From positions 248,001-312,000 of the forward strand of contig QQUJ01000010.1 in NCBI GenBank assembly GCA_008501635.1: a stretch of 64,000 nt of DNA. Direction: 5' to 3'. Made by a program: the position numbers and the translations under genes. Numbering within the stretch: position 1 is the stretch's first letter; every line of letters starts with the position of its first letter. This stretch comes from Pseudomonadota bacterium (GTDB taxonomy: Bacteria > Pseudomonadota > Gammaproteobacteria > QQUJ01). The notes beneath the pieces were generated by a model that saw only the letters and a list, made by a program, of their open reading frames with translations, was not told where the DNA came from and ran no database searches. Positions 27,132-35,043 of the stretch are shown here, in pieces.

Positions 27132-28481
27132 TTACTGCAGCAGGACAAAGAATCCACTGTTACCGCGTTGCAGATTCATCAGCAGCGGTTGATCGGGAGC
27201 CACCACGCGCCGCAGATCATCGAGATCGCTCACCGGTCGCCGGTTGGCCGAGAGAATAAGGTCGCCCTTGCGTAACCCGGCCTGTTGTGCGGCGCTGCCG
27301 CGTACCACTTCCAGGATACTGACCCCCTCGGGATCGGCGCCGGTTACGCTGCCGAGGGTGGCACCCGTCAGTCGTGGATGGATACGCTCGCCCTCCACTT
27401 TGTCGACCTTGGGCGGCGCGATTACCGCGGTCAGTGTCATGCGGCGGCCCTCGCGCAGAATACCCATCTCCAGCTTCTCCCCGATGCGCACCAGACCGAC
27501 TGCGTTACGCAGGTCGGATGCACTGCGCACCTTACGTCCGCCGACAGTGAGGATAATGTCACCGGTCTTCAGCCCCGCTTTGTCGGCCGCTGAACCCTCA
27601 ACGATATTCGCGACCACGGCGCCGCGATGCTGTTTGATATCGAAGGCGCGGGCCAGTTCGGGGGTGAGATCCTGTACTCCGACGCCCAACAGACCGCGGC
27701 GTACTTCGCCGTGCTCCACCAGCTGCTCGGTAATCTCGCGGGCCATGTTGCTGGGGATGGCGAAGCCGATACCCACGTTTCCGCCCGCCGGTCCGATGAT
27801 GGCGGTATTGATTCCCACCAGCTCACCGCGCAGATTGACCAGTGCGCCGCCCGAATTGCCGGGGTTGATGGAGGCATCGGTTTGAATGAAGTCCTCGTAA
27901 CCCTCGATGCCGAGACCAGTACGGCCCAACGCCGAGACGATACCCGAAGTGACGGTCTGTCCGAGACCAAAGGGATTGCCGATGGCGACGACGAAATCTC
28001 CCACCTGCAGCTGGTCGGAATCTGCCAACGCAACGGCTGTCAGATTCTCCGCCTCGATCTGGATGACGGCGACATCCGCCTCCGGATCGGAACCGACCAG
28101 CTTGGCGTCGAAGGCGCGCCCGTCGCGCAGGGTTACCGCGATCTCTTCCGCTTTGGCGATCACATGATGGTTGGTCAGCAGGTAACCGCGCCTGGCGTCG
28201 ATGATGACGCCGGATCCCGCGCTCCGGGTGCGACGCTCGCGTGGTTGATTGGGCGGCAGATCGAAGAAGCGGCGGAAGAACGGATCCTGCAGCAGGGGAT
28301 TGTCCTCGACGATGACGCGGCTACGAGTGGCGATGTTGACCACGGCCGGAGTCACCTTTTCAAGCATGGGTGCAAGGCTCGGCAGTTCCTCGCCGTTGAC
28401 GGCAAAGGGTAGCGCGGCGTGCGCGGCACCGGGCCCGATGACCAGCAGCGCGCTCAGGGTCAATGCAGCCAGTCTTTTCAT
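27132..28481 (-). CDS. degQ: Do-family periplasmic serine protease (DegP/DegQ type)
   Basis: A 449-residue periplasmic protease/chaperone for misfolded envelope proteins. It has a signal peptide cleaved after AHA (about residue 22). The catalytic triad is visible: His in LTNHHVIAKAE, Asp in PEADVAVIQIE, Ser in NPGNSGGALVNLRG. Two PDZ domains follow (about 255-345, with VANIVEGSAADKAGLKTGDI, and 355-449, with ILEVVRGSAAQQAGLRKGDL). The short linker suggests DegQ more than DegP. ATG 28481 directly abuts the TAG of the upstream Hsp20 gene, so it is likely translated from the same heat-shock transcript. Confidence 0.93.
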   Translation of the reverse strand: MKRLAALTLSALLVIGPGAAHAALPFAVNGEELPSLAPMLEKVTPAVVNIATRSRVIVEDNPLLQDPFFRRFFDLPPNQPRERRTRSAGSGVIIDARRGYLLTNHHVIAKAEEIAVTLRDGRAFDAKLVGSDPEADVAVIQIEAENLTAVALADSDQLQVGDFVVAIGNPFGLGQTVTSGIVSALGRTGLGIEGYEDFIQTDASINPGNSGGALVNLRGELVGINTAIIGPAGGNVGIGFAIPSNMAREITEQLVEHGEVRRGLLGVGVQDLTPELARAFDIKQHRGAVVANIVEGSAADKAGLKTGDIILTVGGRKVRSASDLRNAVGLVRIGEKLEMGILREGRRMTLTAVIAPPKVDKVEGERIHPRLTGATLGSVTGADPEGVSILEVVRGSAAQQAGLRKGDLILSANRRPVSDLDDLRRVVAPDQPLLMNLQRGNSGFFVLLQ

Positions 28482-28988
28482 CTAAGACTCCACGTTGATG
28501 GTGATACGGTTGCTGGAGCTACGTTGCAGCTTGGGCAGGGTGATGGTGAGGATGCCGCGCCGGTAGTTGGCCTTGGTTCGTGCCTCATCGACCGCCCCCG
28601 GCAACGGCAGGGCGCGTTCGAATTGGCCGTAGGCGCACTCCATGATGTGGTAGCGGCCCTGGCGCTGTTCATTTTGTATCCGCTTCTCGCCGCGCACGAC
28701 CAGGTAATCGTCGATCACCTGGATGTCGAAGTCGTCGGGCTCCAGCCCCGGAGCCTCGAGGCGCACGGTAAATTGCTGTTCCTCTTCATTGATCTCGGCC
28801 GCCAGCAATCCCCAGCGCGGCGCATTCCGTACCATCTGCTCGGTGCCGGTCTCGAGACCATTGCGCGCGCGTTGCGGGTTGAAGTGAGTCAGTGCGTTGA
28901 CCGCGCGCTGGCGCAATTGATGCCAACCCTCCGCCAGGCTGTAGAGTGTCCGTCCGAAACCATCCCGTAACTGATCCAGTGTGCCCAT
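28482..28988 (-). CDS. Hsp20/alpha-crystallin family protein
   Basis: A 168-residue small heat-shock protein. The alpha-crystallin domain spans about residues 60-165: LEAPGLEPDDFDIQVIDDYL, VVRGEKR, a central AYGQFERALPLPG and the beta-strand KANYRRGILTITLPK. The N-terminal about 50 residues (MGTLDQLRDGFGRTLYSLAE) are amphipathic. It precedes the protease gene with no gap and is likely in one operon with the Hsp20 gene at 29251. Its sequence differs clearly from that neighbour, so they are not a recent duplication. Confidence 0.92.
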   Translation of the reverse strand: MGTLDQLRDGFGRTLYSLAEGWHQLRQRAVNALTHFNPQRARNGLETGTEQMVRNAPRWGLLAAEINEEEQQFTVRLEAPGLEPDDFDIQVIDDYLVVRGEKRIQNEQRQGRYHIMECAYGQFERALPLPGAVDEARTKANYRRGILTITLPKLQRSSSNRITINVES

Positions 28989-29188
28989 GGCTGCTCCTTC
29001 CGGTGAGTGCTCTTCAGGTCATTCTCTGTCGAGTGTCATTGCTCGGGAATCGCTACCAAAGACAGCGTCGTGACCCCAAGAGTTCCCGACGCGCGCCCGA
29101 GGGACCGCTGCACAGCGCCTTACCCGCAAACCCTATGTCTCGCTATTGCGGTTCCCGGTCAGGTGAAGTACCGGCATCCCGATGAAAC

Positions 29189-29218
29189 GGGGCGGTAGGT
29201 CTCGCGACCGCCCGCCCC
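29189..29218 (-). terminator. GC-rich hairpin between the two Hsp20 genes
   Basis: GGGGCGG (29189-29195) pairs with CCGCCCC (29212-29218), and inside it GGTC pairs with GACC around loop TCGC. On the minus strand only a weak T-rich stretch (GTTTC) follows. It could partly terminate transcription after the first Hsp20 gene or protect its mRNA end. Confidence 0.45.
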
Positions 29219-29250
29219 TTGCGCCGCACCGCCTTTGGGGAAGTCGAGCG

Positions 29251-29697
29251 TCAGCCATTCACCTGAATACGGCGTGGCTGGAGCTTTTCGTGCTTGGGGA
29301 TCACGATCTCCAGCACACCGTTGTCGCCACGGGCCGTGATGCCTTCGGGATCCACCGAGTCAGGCAGCGTGAAGCGGCGGTAAAAACTGCCGCGCACGCG
29401 CTCGACGCGACGATAACCCGCGCGCTCCTCCTCCGATTCCAGCTTCCGTTCACCGCGCAGGGTGAGAACGCCGTTTTCCATGGTGATCTCGATCGATGCC
29501 GGATCAACGCCCGGAACGTCGGCGAGGATCACGTAGCGATTCTGTTCCTCTTTGATGTCCACGGCGGGTACCCAATCGCTGGCCACTACGTGGCCGGAGT
29601 CCTCGTCGCGGGGTGAGGCCGTGCGGTTGTCAAACAGTCGATTGATCTCTTGCACCTGATTGATCAGGCTCCAAGGGTCGTAGCGTAGTAGTGCCAT
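29251..29697 (-). CDS. Hsp20/alpha-crystallin family small heat-shock protein
   Basis: A 148-residue chaperone that holds unfolding proteins. It starts MALLRYDPWSLINQVQEINR, the usual IbpA/Hsp16.6-like beginning. The alpha-crystallin domain runs from VDIKEEQNRYVILADVPGVD to the end, with MENGVLTLRGERK, RGSFYRRFTLPDSVD and ITARGDNGVLEIVIPK. The start is preceded by GGAGAGC. About 57 bp upstream is a strong sigma-32-like promoter. It is the first gene of a heat-shock group with the second Hsp20 and the Deg protease. Confidence 0.95.
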   Translation of the reverse strand: MALLRYDPWSLINQVQEINRLFDNRTASPRDEDSGHVVASDWVPAVDIKEEQNRYVILADVPGVDPASIEITMENGVLTLRGERKLESEEERAGYRRVERVRGSFYRRFTLPDSVDPEGITARGDNGVLEIVIPKHEKLQPRRIQVNG

Positions 29698-29753
29698 TTC
29701 TGCTCTCCTATGGTTCGTTCACCCACTCACAAGATACGGGGCCGATGGCAGAA

Positions 29754-29781
29754 ATATGGGACTGGTCGATCCGGTTTCAAG
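29754..29781 (-). promoter_or_regulatory. Sigma-32 (RpoH)-type heat-shock promoter
   Basis: On the minus strand, CTTGAAA (29781-29775) and CCCATAT (29760-29754) are separated by 14 bp, matching the RpoH consensus (CTTGAAA, 11-16 bp, CCCATNT). Transcription would begin near 29746, giving a leader of about 50 nt before the Hsp20 start at 29697. Confidence 0.85.
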
Positions 29782-29837
29782 GGCGACTGATGATCCCGGT
29801 GTGGGCAGCCTGGGCACAAGATGTGGATAAGTTGTGA

Positions 29838-29853
29838 ACACAATATATTGTGG
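29838..29853. promoter_or_regulatory. NrdR box 1 upstream of nrdJ
   Basis: ACACAATATATTGTGG agrees with the NrdR-box consensus ACACWATATATWGTGT at all but the last base. NrdR represses ribonucleotide reductase genes in response to ATP/dATP. It lies 297 bp upstream of nrdJa in the 437-bp gap between the Hsp20 and nrdJ genes. Confidence 0.75.
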
Positions 29854-30007
29854 CACCGGCTTGACTGGCGGAACCCGTGAGTCTATGTTGGAAAGGCAAT
29901 CTTTTTTCTGTGAAACAGTTCCTATTTGTATGTTTTTTATGGCTTATTGTCTCCACCAGGAAGCGCTTGACCGGAACAAACCAAAGGCGTAATCTTCTCG
30001 ACCCATA

Positions 30008-30023
30008 ACACTACATGTTGTGT
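30008..30023. promoter_or_regulatory. NrdR box 2 upstream of nrdJ
   Basis: ACACTACATGTTGTGT matches the same consensus with two differences in the centre and perfect outer half-sites. It lies 112 bp before the nrdJa start and 170 bp from box 1, much further than the usual roughly three-turn spacing. Confidence 0.65.
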
Positions 30024-30134
30024 TGCCGGTTCGGGAAAGCAGCGTCCCGAACCGGTCCCCCGGCAGCACCAAAACAGGCCGTCCCGCCCAGGGGCCAAGT
30101 AAAAAGAACCAGAGTGGAGAGGGAGCATCGCCCA

Positions 30135-32288
30135 ATGACACCCGCGCAGCTTAAAGTTGTGAAGAAATCTGTTTCCGAAATTCCCCTGCAGCCCGCCTCC
30201 CTGGATATCTGGGACAAAAAATACCGCCTGAAAAGCAAGCAGGGGGTGGCCATCGATCAGACCATCGATGAGACTTACCAGCGTGTCGCCCGCGCCCTGG
30301 CCGATGTCGAGGAGACGCCCGAGCTGCGCGAGAAATGGAACCAGCGCTTCGTCTGGGCGTTGCGCCACGGCGCCATCCCGGCCGGCCGTATCACCTCCAA
30401 TGCCGGGGCGTGGGAGCATAAGCCCGCTACTTCCACCATCAACTGCACGGTCTCCGGCACCATCCACGACTCCATGGACGACATCCTTGGCAAGGTGCAC
30501 GAGGCGGGTCTGACGCTGAAGGCCGGGTGCGGCATCGGCTACGAGTTCTCCACCCTGCGCCCGCGCGGCGCCTATGTCTCGGGGGCCGGCGCCTACACCT
30601 CGGGACCGCTGTCGTTCATGGATATCTACGACAAGATGTGTTTTACGGTCTCTTCGGCCGGGGGGCGGCGCGGTGCGCAGATGGCCACCTTCGATGTCGG
30701 TCACCCCGACATCATGGAGTTCGTCCGCGCCAAGCGCGAGGATGGCCGGCTGCGCCAGTTCAACCTCTCACTGCTGATCACCGCTGAATTCATGGAGGCG
30801 GTGAAAAACGATGCCCAATGGCCGCTGGCATTCCCGCTGGCGGAGGATGAAGTGATCGCCGACGGCATCGACCTCCACGACCCGCAGCAGGTGGTGTGGC
30901 GCGAATCACCGGTCCAGGGGCGCTACGTCACCAACGAATCGGGTCAGGTGGCGTGTCGCGTCTACAAGACCATCCGCGCCCAGCGGCTGTGGGATGTGAT
31001 CATGGCCTCGACGTATGACTACGCTGAACCCGGATTCATCCTGATCGACAAGGTCAACGAGATGAACAACAACTGGTTCTGCGAAAACATCCGCTCAACG
31101 AATCCCTGTGGTGAGCAGCCTCTCCCACCCTACGGTTCCTGCCTGCTCGGTTCGGTCAATCTCACCAAATTCGTGCGTGAGCCATTTACCGATAAGGCGT
31201 CGTTCGACTGGGAGCAGTATGACGAGGTGGTCGCGGTGTTCACGCGCATGCTCGATAACGTGGTCGAGATCAATGGTCTGCCGCTCGACAAGCAGCGCGA
31301 GGAGATCATGACCAAGCGCCGTCACGGCATGGGTTATCTGGGTTTGGGTTCCACGCTGACCATGCTGGGCATGAAGTACGGAGCGCCCGAGTCGCTGGAG
31401 TTCACCGAACGGGTCACTCGTGAGATGGCGCTGAGCGGTTGGAAGGTGGCGTTGGAGCTGGCCGAGGAGAAGGGGCCGGCACCGATACTGGAACAGATGT
31501 TCACCGTTACCGCGGAGATGCTGCGCCGGCGTCCCGAAATGGCCGACGATGGCTACAGGATCGGTGACCAGGTGCCGGGTAAGGTGCTGCACGCGAAATA
31601 CAGTCGCTACATGCAGCAGGTCGCCGAAGTCGACCCGCAACTGGTGCGGCGCCTGGCCGAAGTCGGGGCGCGGTTTACCCATCACAGCTCAATTGCGCCG
31701 ACCGGCACCATCTCGCTGTCGCTGGCCAACAATGCCAGCAACGGCATCGAGCCGAGCTTCGCCCACCAGTATTCGCGCAACATCATTCGTGAAGGGCGCA
31801 AGACCAAGGAGAAGGTCGATGTCCTCTCCTTTGAGTTGCTGGCCTATCGTGAAATGATCAATCGCAAGGCCAATCCCAACAGCGACAAGGCCGACGAGCA
31901 GTTACCCGATTACTTCGTCGCCGCCGAAGACATCACCCCCAAAGCGCACGTCGATGTACAGGCCGCTGCGCAGAAGTGGATCGACTCGTCTATTTCCAAG
32001 ACCGCCAACGTGCCCACCGATTACCCCTATGATGAGTTCAAAAGCATCTATCTTTATGCCTACGCAAAGGGATTGAAAGGTTGCACCACCTTCCGCTTCA
32101 ACCCCGAAGCGTTCCAGGGCGTGCTGGTCAAGGACAAGGATCTTGAGGGCACTACCTACCGGTTTACGTTGGAAGATGGCACAACCGTGGAGTTGAAGGG
32201 CAATGAGGAAGTGGAATACGACGGCGAGATGCATACCGCCGCCAATCTTTACGATGCCCTCAAAGAAGGGTACTACGGAAAATTCTAA
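30135..32288 (+). CDS. nrdJa: Adenosylcobalamin-dependent ribonucleotide reductase, large fragment (NrdJa)
   Basis: A 717-residue class II ribonucleotide reductase catalytic subunit that reduces ribonucleotides using a B12-derived radical, independent of oxygen. Features: SNAGAWEHKPATSTINCTVS near residue 100 (first active-site Cys), FTVSSAGGRRGAQMATFDVG, STNPCGEQPLPPYGSCLLG with the radical-site NPCGE motif near 320, and PTGTISLSLANNASNGIEPS. The C-terminal cysteine pair is missing here and lies in the next gene, so the enzyme is split as in pseudomonads. ATG 30135 follows GGAGAGGGAG; the open frame extends to 30015. Two NrdR-like boxes precede it. Confidence 0.93.
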   Translation: MTPAQLKVVKKSVSEIPLQPASLDIWDKKYRLKSKQGVAIDQTIDETYQRVARALADVEETPELREKWNQRFVWALRHGAIPAGRITSNAGAWEHKPATSTINCTVSGTIHDSMDDILGKVHEAGLTLKAGCGIGYEFSTLRPRGAYVSGAGAYTSGPLSFMDIYDKMCFTVSSAGGRRGAQMATFDVGHPDIMEFVRAKREDGRLRQFNLSLLITAEFMEAVKNDAQWPLAFPLAEDEVIADGIDLHDPQQVVWRESPVQGRYVTNESGQVACRVYKTIRAQRLWDVIMASTYDYAEPGFILIDKVNEMNNNWFCENIRSTNPCGEQPLPPYGSCLLGSVNLTKFVREPFTDKASFDWEQYDEVVAVFTRMLDNVVEINGLPLDKQREEIMTKRRHGMGYLGLGSTLTMLGMKYGAPESLEFTERVTREMALSGWKVALELAEEKGPAPILEQMFTVTAEMLRRRPEMADDGYRIGDQVPGKVLHAKYSRYMQQVAEVDPQLVRRLAEVGARFTHHSSIAPTGTISLSLANNASNGIEPSFAHQYSRNIIREGRKTKEKVDVLSFELLAYREMINRKANPNSDKADEQLPDYFVAAEDITPKAHVDVQAAAQKWIDSSISKTANVPTDYPYDEFKSIYLYAYAKGLKGCTTFRFNPEAFQGVLVKDKDLEGTTYRFTLEDGTTVELKGNEEVEYDGEMHTAANLYDALKEGYYGKF

Positions 32289-32344
32289 GGCTGCGGTGTC
32301 TATTCGATAGAGACCGAACATCGCCTCCCGGGAGAACCAAGAGC

Positions 32345-33049
32345 ATGACCACCAAGATTGATAAAAAGATTGTCGATTACGGCGTCGCCAAGGACGAACC
32401 GAAAGAAGATCTGGATTTCGATGCCGTTGAAGCCGAGCAACCCTCCAACGTCATACATATGCACGAGAAGCTGGAACGGCCCGAGATGCTGGTCGGTTCC
32501 ACCTACAAGATCAAGACCCCGCTCACCGAGCATGCGCTCTACGTGACCATCAACGATGTCATCCTCAACGAAGGCACCGAACACGAGCTGCGGCGCCCCT
32601 TCGAGATCTTCATCAACTCGAAGAACATGGATCACTTCCAGTGGATTGTTGCGCTCACCCGTATCATCTCGGCGGTGTTTCGCAAAGGCGGCGATGTCAC
32701 TTTCCTGGTCGAAGAGCTCAAAGCGGTGTTCGATCCACGCGGCGGTTACTTCAAAAAGGGCGGCAAGTTCATGCCTTCGCTGGTGGCGGAGATCGGCGAT
32801 GCCATCGAAACCCATCTCAAGTTCATCGGCTTGCTGAAAGACGAAGAGCTGAGTGAGCATCAGAAAAAGCTGATCGCCGACAAGCGTGCGCAGTACGAGT
32901 CGAGAAAGCAGGATGCATCCAAGGAGGCAACTGCTGAATCACCGTACCCGGCAGAGGCGCGCCTGTGTGGCAAGTGCGGCGAACAAGCAGTCATACGCAT
33001 GGACAACTGCGATACCTGCCTGGCCTGCTCGGATTCCAAGTGCGGTTGA
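32345..33049 (+). CDS. nrdJb: Class II ribonucleotide reductase C-terminal subunit (NrdJb)
   Basis: A 234-residue protein equivalent to the detached C-terminal part of NrdJ. The middle contains the TSCPD-like segment (LYVTINDVILNEGTEHELRR; FIVEELKAV-like VTFLVEELKAVFDP). The C-terminus has CGKCGEQAVIRMDNCDTC and a final CSDSKCG. Such cysteines relay reducing equivalents from thioredoxin to the active site and/or bind zinc. It begins 56 bp after nrdJa, with GGGAGAACC as ribosome-binding site. Both genes are needed for activity in split systems studied elsewhere. Confidence 0.9.
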   Translation: MTTKIDKKIVDYGVAKDEPKEDLDFDAVEAEQPSNVIHMHEKLERPEMLVGSTYKIKTPLTEHALYVTINDVILNEGTEHELRRPFEIFINSKNMDHFQWIVALTRIISAVFRKGGDVTFLVEELKAVFDPRGGYFKKGGKFMPSLVAEIGDAIETHLKFIGLLKDEELSEHQKKLIADKRAQYESRKQDASKEATAESPYPAEARLCGKCGEQAVIRMDNCDTCLACSDSKCG

Positions 33050-33073
33050 CAGTGCCCCCGGACCCTATAGAAT
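33046..33073 (+). promoter_or_regulatory. Strong sigma-70-like promoter at the end of nrdJb
   Basis: TTGACA (33046-33051) and TAGAAT (33068-33073) are separated by 16 bp. The -35 box overlaps the nrdJb stop codon. No ORF with a ribosome-binding site follows before the terminator near 33207, so it appears to drive a short RNA. Confidence 0.7.
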
Positions 33074-33079
33074 CAATGC

Positions 33080-33236
33080 CCATTACCTGTCGCGCTGAGC
33101 GCAGGTGAGCACGGGAGGAGTATCGGGCAACCAACAAAAAGTAAATGCCGGCACTGGGAATCGCATGAGGGTTCACAGACTGTGTCGGGAAAGAAAAAGA
33201 AGAATGAAGGCGGCTCGCTTGAGCCGCCTTTTTTTG
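33080..33236 (+). ncRNA. Candidate small RNA of about 155 nt
   Basis: A near-consensus promoter (33046-33073) and an intrinsic terminator (GGCGGCTC/GAGCCGCC stem at 33209-33228 followed by seven T residues) bracket this stretch. It contains a 5' hairpin candidate (ACCTGTCGCGCTGAGCGCAGGT, as ACCTG/CAGGT arms at about 33084-33105) and three GGGA-type motifs (33114, 33159, 33188). I do not recognise 6S RNA, tmRNA, SRP RNA or a known riboswitch. It could also be an attenuated leader of the lipoprotein gene at 33381. Confidence 0.55.
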
Positions 33237-33380
33237 TGATGGATTCTGCAGCGGTTCGCAACCTGCGGCAGCGCATGCAGCGCAACCCGCATGGATACGC
33301 GGATCGCCGACAATTGCCTCCGCTCCGCCCTTGTGATATTCCGCCACTGGAGTTCTCCCGTCTTGCGCAGGAGGTGGATC

Positions 33381-34529
33381 ATGCGAATGGCAGCGTTGCC
33401 GGCCTTTTTGAAACGCGTGCTGGTCTGCGTCTGTGCAACCGTATTCTTCTTTACCGGCTGCGCCACCATCCCCGACAGCTCGGAGCTGCCGGTTCAGTTC
33501 AAAGTGCCGGTGTCGGTATGGCAACCGGTGCAACGTCAGCAGGCGTTGCGGGCATTGGCACCCGAGGATCGCGCGCGGCTCTGCCCGGACGATGATGCTA
33601 CCCTTTTCCCGCCGCTGCTGCGCGAGGTCAAACTGATCGGATCTTTGACCAACTACAATTCCGTGGCGCAGGCATTCATTGTCGCGATCTCCAACTATCT
33701 GCCCTACGCTGTGGCGTTTGGGGATCGCGAGAATGTCGAACGGCTGCGCGACTATCTGATCGAAGCAGCCGAATCTCGGGCCTATTTGCAACGCTACAGA
33801 AACGATTTTGGAATCAACGGGTATGCACCCGACAACGAACCCGCTTATGTGCAGGCCTTGATGCTCATTCCCCTGAGTCTGGCCTACGACTATCTAACGC
33901 AGGTATACGGTCGTGATGACCCGGGGACTATCAGAATCAGGGAGTGGGGGGATGCCCTTGTGGACGCCATCCTCGGTGCCGGTGACCGATTGCAGAAGGG
34001 CTACGACCGCTGGGCTGCAAAAGCGGCCGGATTCGGTCTCTGGGGGGCGGTCAGCGGCAACACCAAGGCCCTGCGCGCTGGTTGGGGGTTGTTCAGCTTC
34101 GGGCAATCGGTCGTTGCACAAGACGGCCGGCACGTCTATGCCGACCTCTACTCCGGGACGCAAGCCATCAAGTACCTGATTATGGCGATCGGTATGCAGG
34201 TCCTGGCGGCTGAGGCTTTCGCGGCGGCTGGCTTCGAGGATGTCTATGCCTGGAAATCCAGTGATGGCAAAGGAAGCCTGCATGACACGGTCCATTGGTT
34301 GATGCTGTATTCCGGTACCGTTCCGGGCAGCTACCTGGGCAGTCACTATCACAGCACCTTGAAGGGACCCGCGTGGGCGGAGTTTTATCTGCGGCGCTTC
34401 CCGGGCACAGCCACCAGCCGGCTGATCGAGCAGACGATCAATCGACCCACCAAACACGGGATTTACACGGGGTACTTCGGCGGTTGGACCACCTGTCTGG
34501 TCCACCCGCTGGAGCCGGCGAGCAGATGA
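33381..34529 (+). CDS. Putative lipoprotein of unknown function
   Basis: A 382-residue exported protein. ATG 33381 has a near-perfect ribosome-binding site (GGAGGTGGATC). The N-terminus (KRVLVCVCATVFFFTGCATI) ends in a plausible lipobox TGC, so it is probably anchored in a membrane. The rest is helical, with YNSVAQAFIVAISNYL, PEWVQ-like PAYVQALMLIPLSLAYDYLT and YSGTQAIKYLIMAIGMQVLA. The repeated helix pairs might form an alpha/alpha toroid as in alginate-lyase-like proteins, but I see no catalytic motif. A stand-alone RAM-domain gene follows. Confidence 0.65.
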   Translation: MRMAALPAFLKRVLVCVCATVFFFTGCATIPDSSELPVQFKVPVSVWQPVQRQQALRALAPEDRARLCPDDDATLFPPLLREVKLIGSLTNYNSVAQAFIVAISNYLPYAVAFGDRENVERLRDYLIEAAESRAYLQRYRNDFGINGYAPDNEPAYVQALMLIPLSLAYDYLTQVYGRDDPGTIRIREWGDALVDAILGAGDRLQKGYDRWAAKAAGFGLWGAVSGNTKALRAGWGLFSFGQSVVAQDGRHVYADLYSGTQAIKYLIMAIGMQVLAAEAFAAAGFEDVYAWKSSDGKGSLHDTVHWLMLYSGTVPGSYLGSHYHSTLKGPAWAEFYLRRFPGTATSRLIEQTINRPTKHGIYTGYFGGWTTCLVHPLEPASR

Positions 34530-34625
34530 TCCGCGAGAATCCTTGCGGCGGAAAATCGATTCCGCTCCTTGATCCCTGCCTGTGCTTCTCTTTTACTACA
34601 CTGAAACCGAGCCAGGAGCATTCCA

Positions 34626-34907
34626 ATGATCACTGCTATCGTCATGCTGAAAGTCACTCGCGACCGCATTCCTCAGGTTGCCGAGGAGCTTGCTGACATC
34701 AAGGGGATATCCGAGGTCTTCTCTGTCAGCGGTCGTTACGACCTGGTGGCCATTATCCGTGCCGAGAGCAATGACGAATTGGCCGATCTGGTAACGGGGC
34801 ATCTGCTGAAGGTGGAGGGCATCACCGACTCCGAGACGCTGATCGCCTTCAAGGTCTACTCGCGCCACGATCTCGATACCATGTTTTCCGTGGGGATGGA
34901 GATGTAG
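34626..34907 (+). CDS. Stand-alone Lrp/AsnC ligand-binding (RAM) domain protein
   Basis: A 93-residue protein consisting only of the ligand-binding domain found at the C-terminus of Lrp/AsnC regulators: MITAIVMLKVTRDRIPQVAE, a middle VSGRYDLVAIIRAES and GITDSETLIAFKVYSRHDLD. There is no helix-turn-helix, so it cannot bind DNA alone; such proteins bind amino acids or modulate full-length Lrp members. GCCAGGAGC precedes ATG 34626. The gene is monocistronic as far as can be seen. Confidence 0.88.
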   Translation: MITAIVMLKVTRDRIPQVAEELADIKGISEVFSVSGRYDLVAIIRAESNDELADLVTGHLLKVEGITDSETLIAFKVYSRHDLDTMFSVGMEM

Positions 34908-35043
34908 GTCGGGTGGTTGAAAATGGCGGCCCGCGCGGTGAACAGATCCTGGTTTTTTCGCTGCTGACTGTCATTTGACACCCCTTGGTGGGGGCGTTAC
35001 TGTGCCCCGCGCCGACTCCCATCGAAAAACAATGGATGGATCC

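Noticed and set aside
29700-30134. Cobalamin riboswitch before the B12-dependent reductase gene
   Set aside because: I find no B12-box or matching core in the leader; the NrdR-like boxes explain regulation better.
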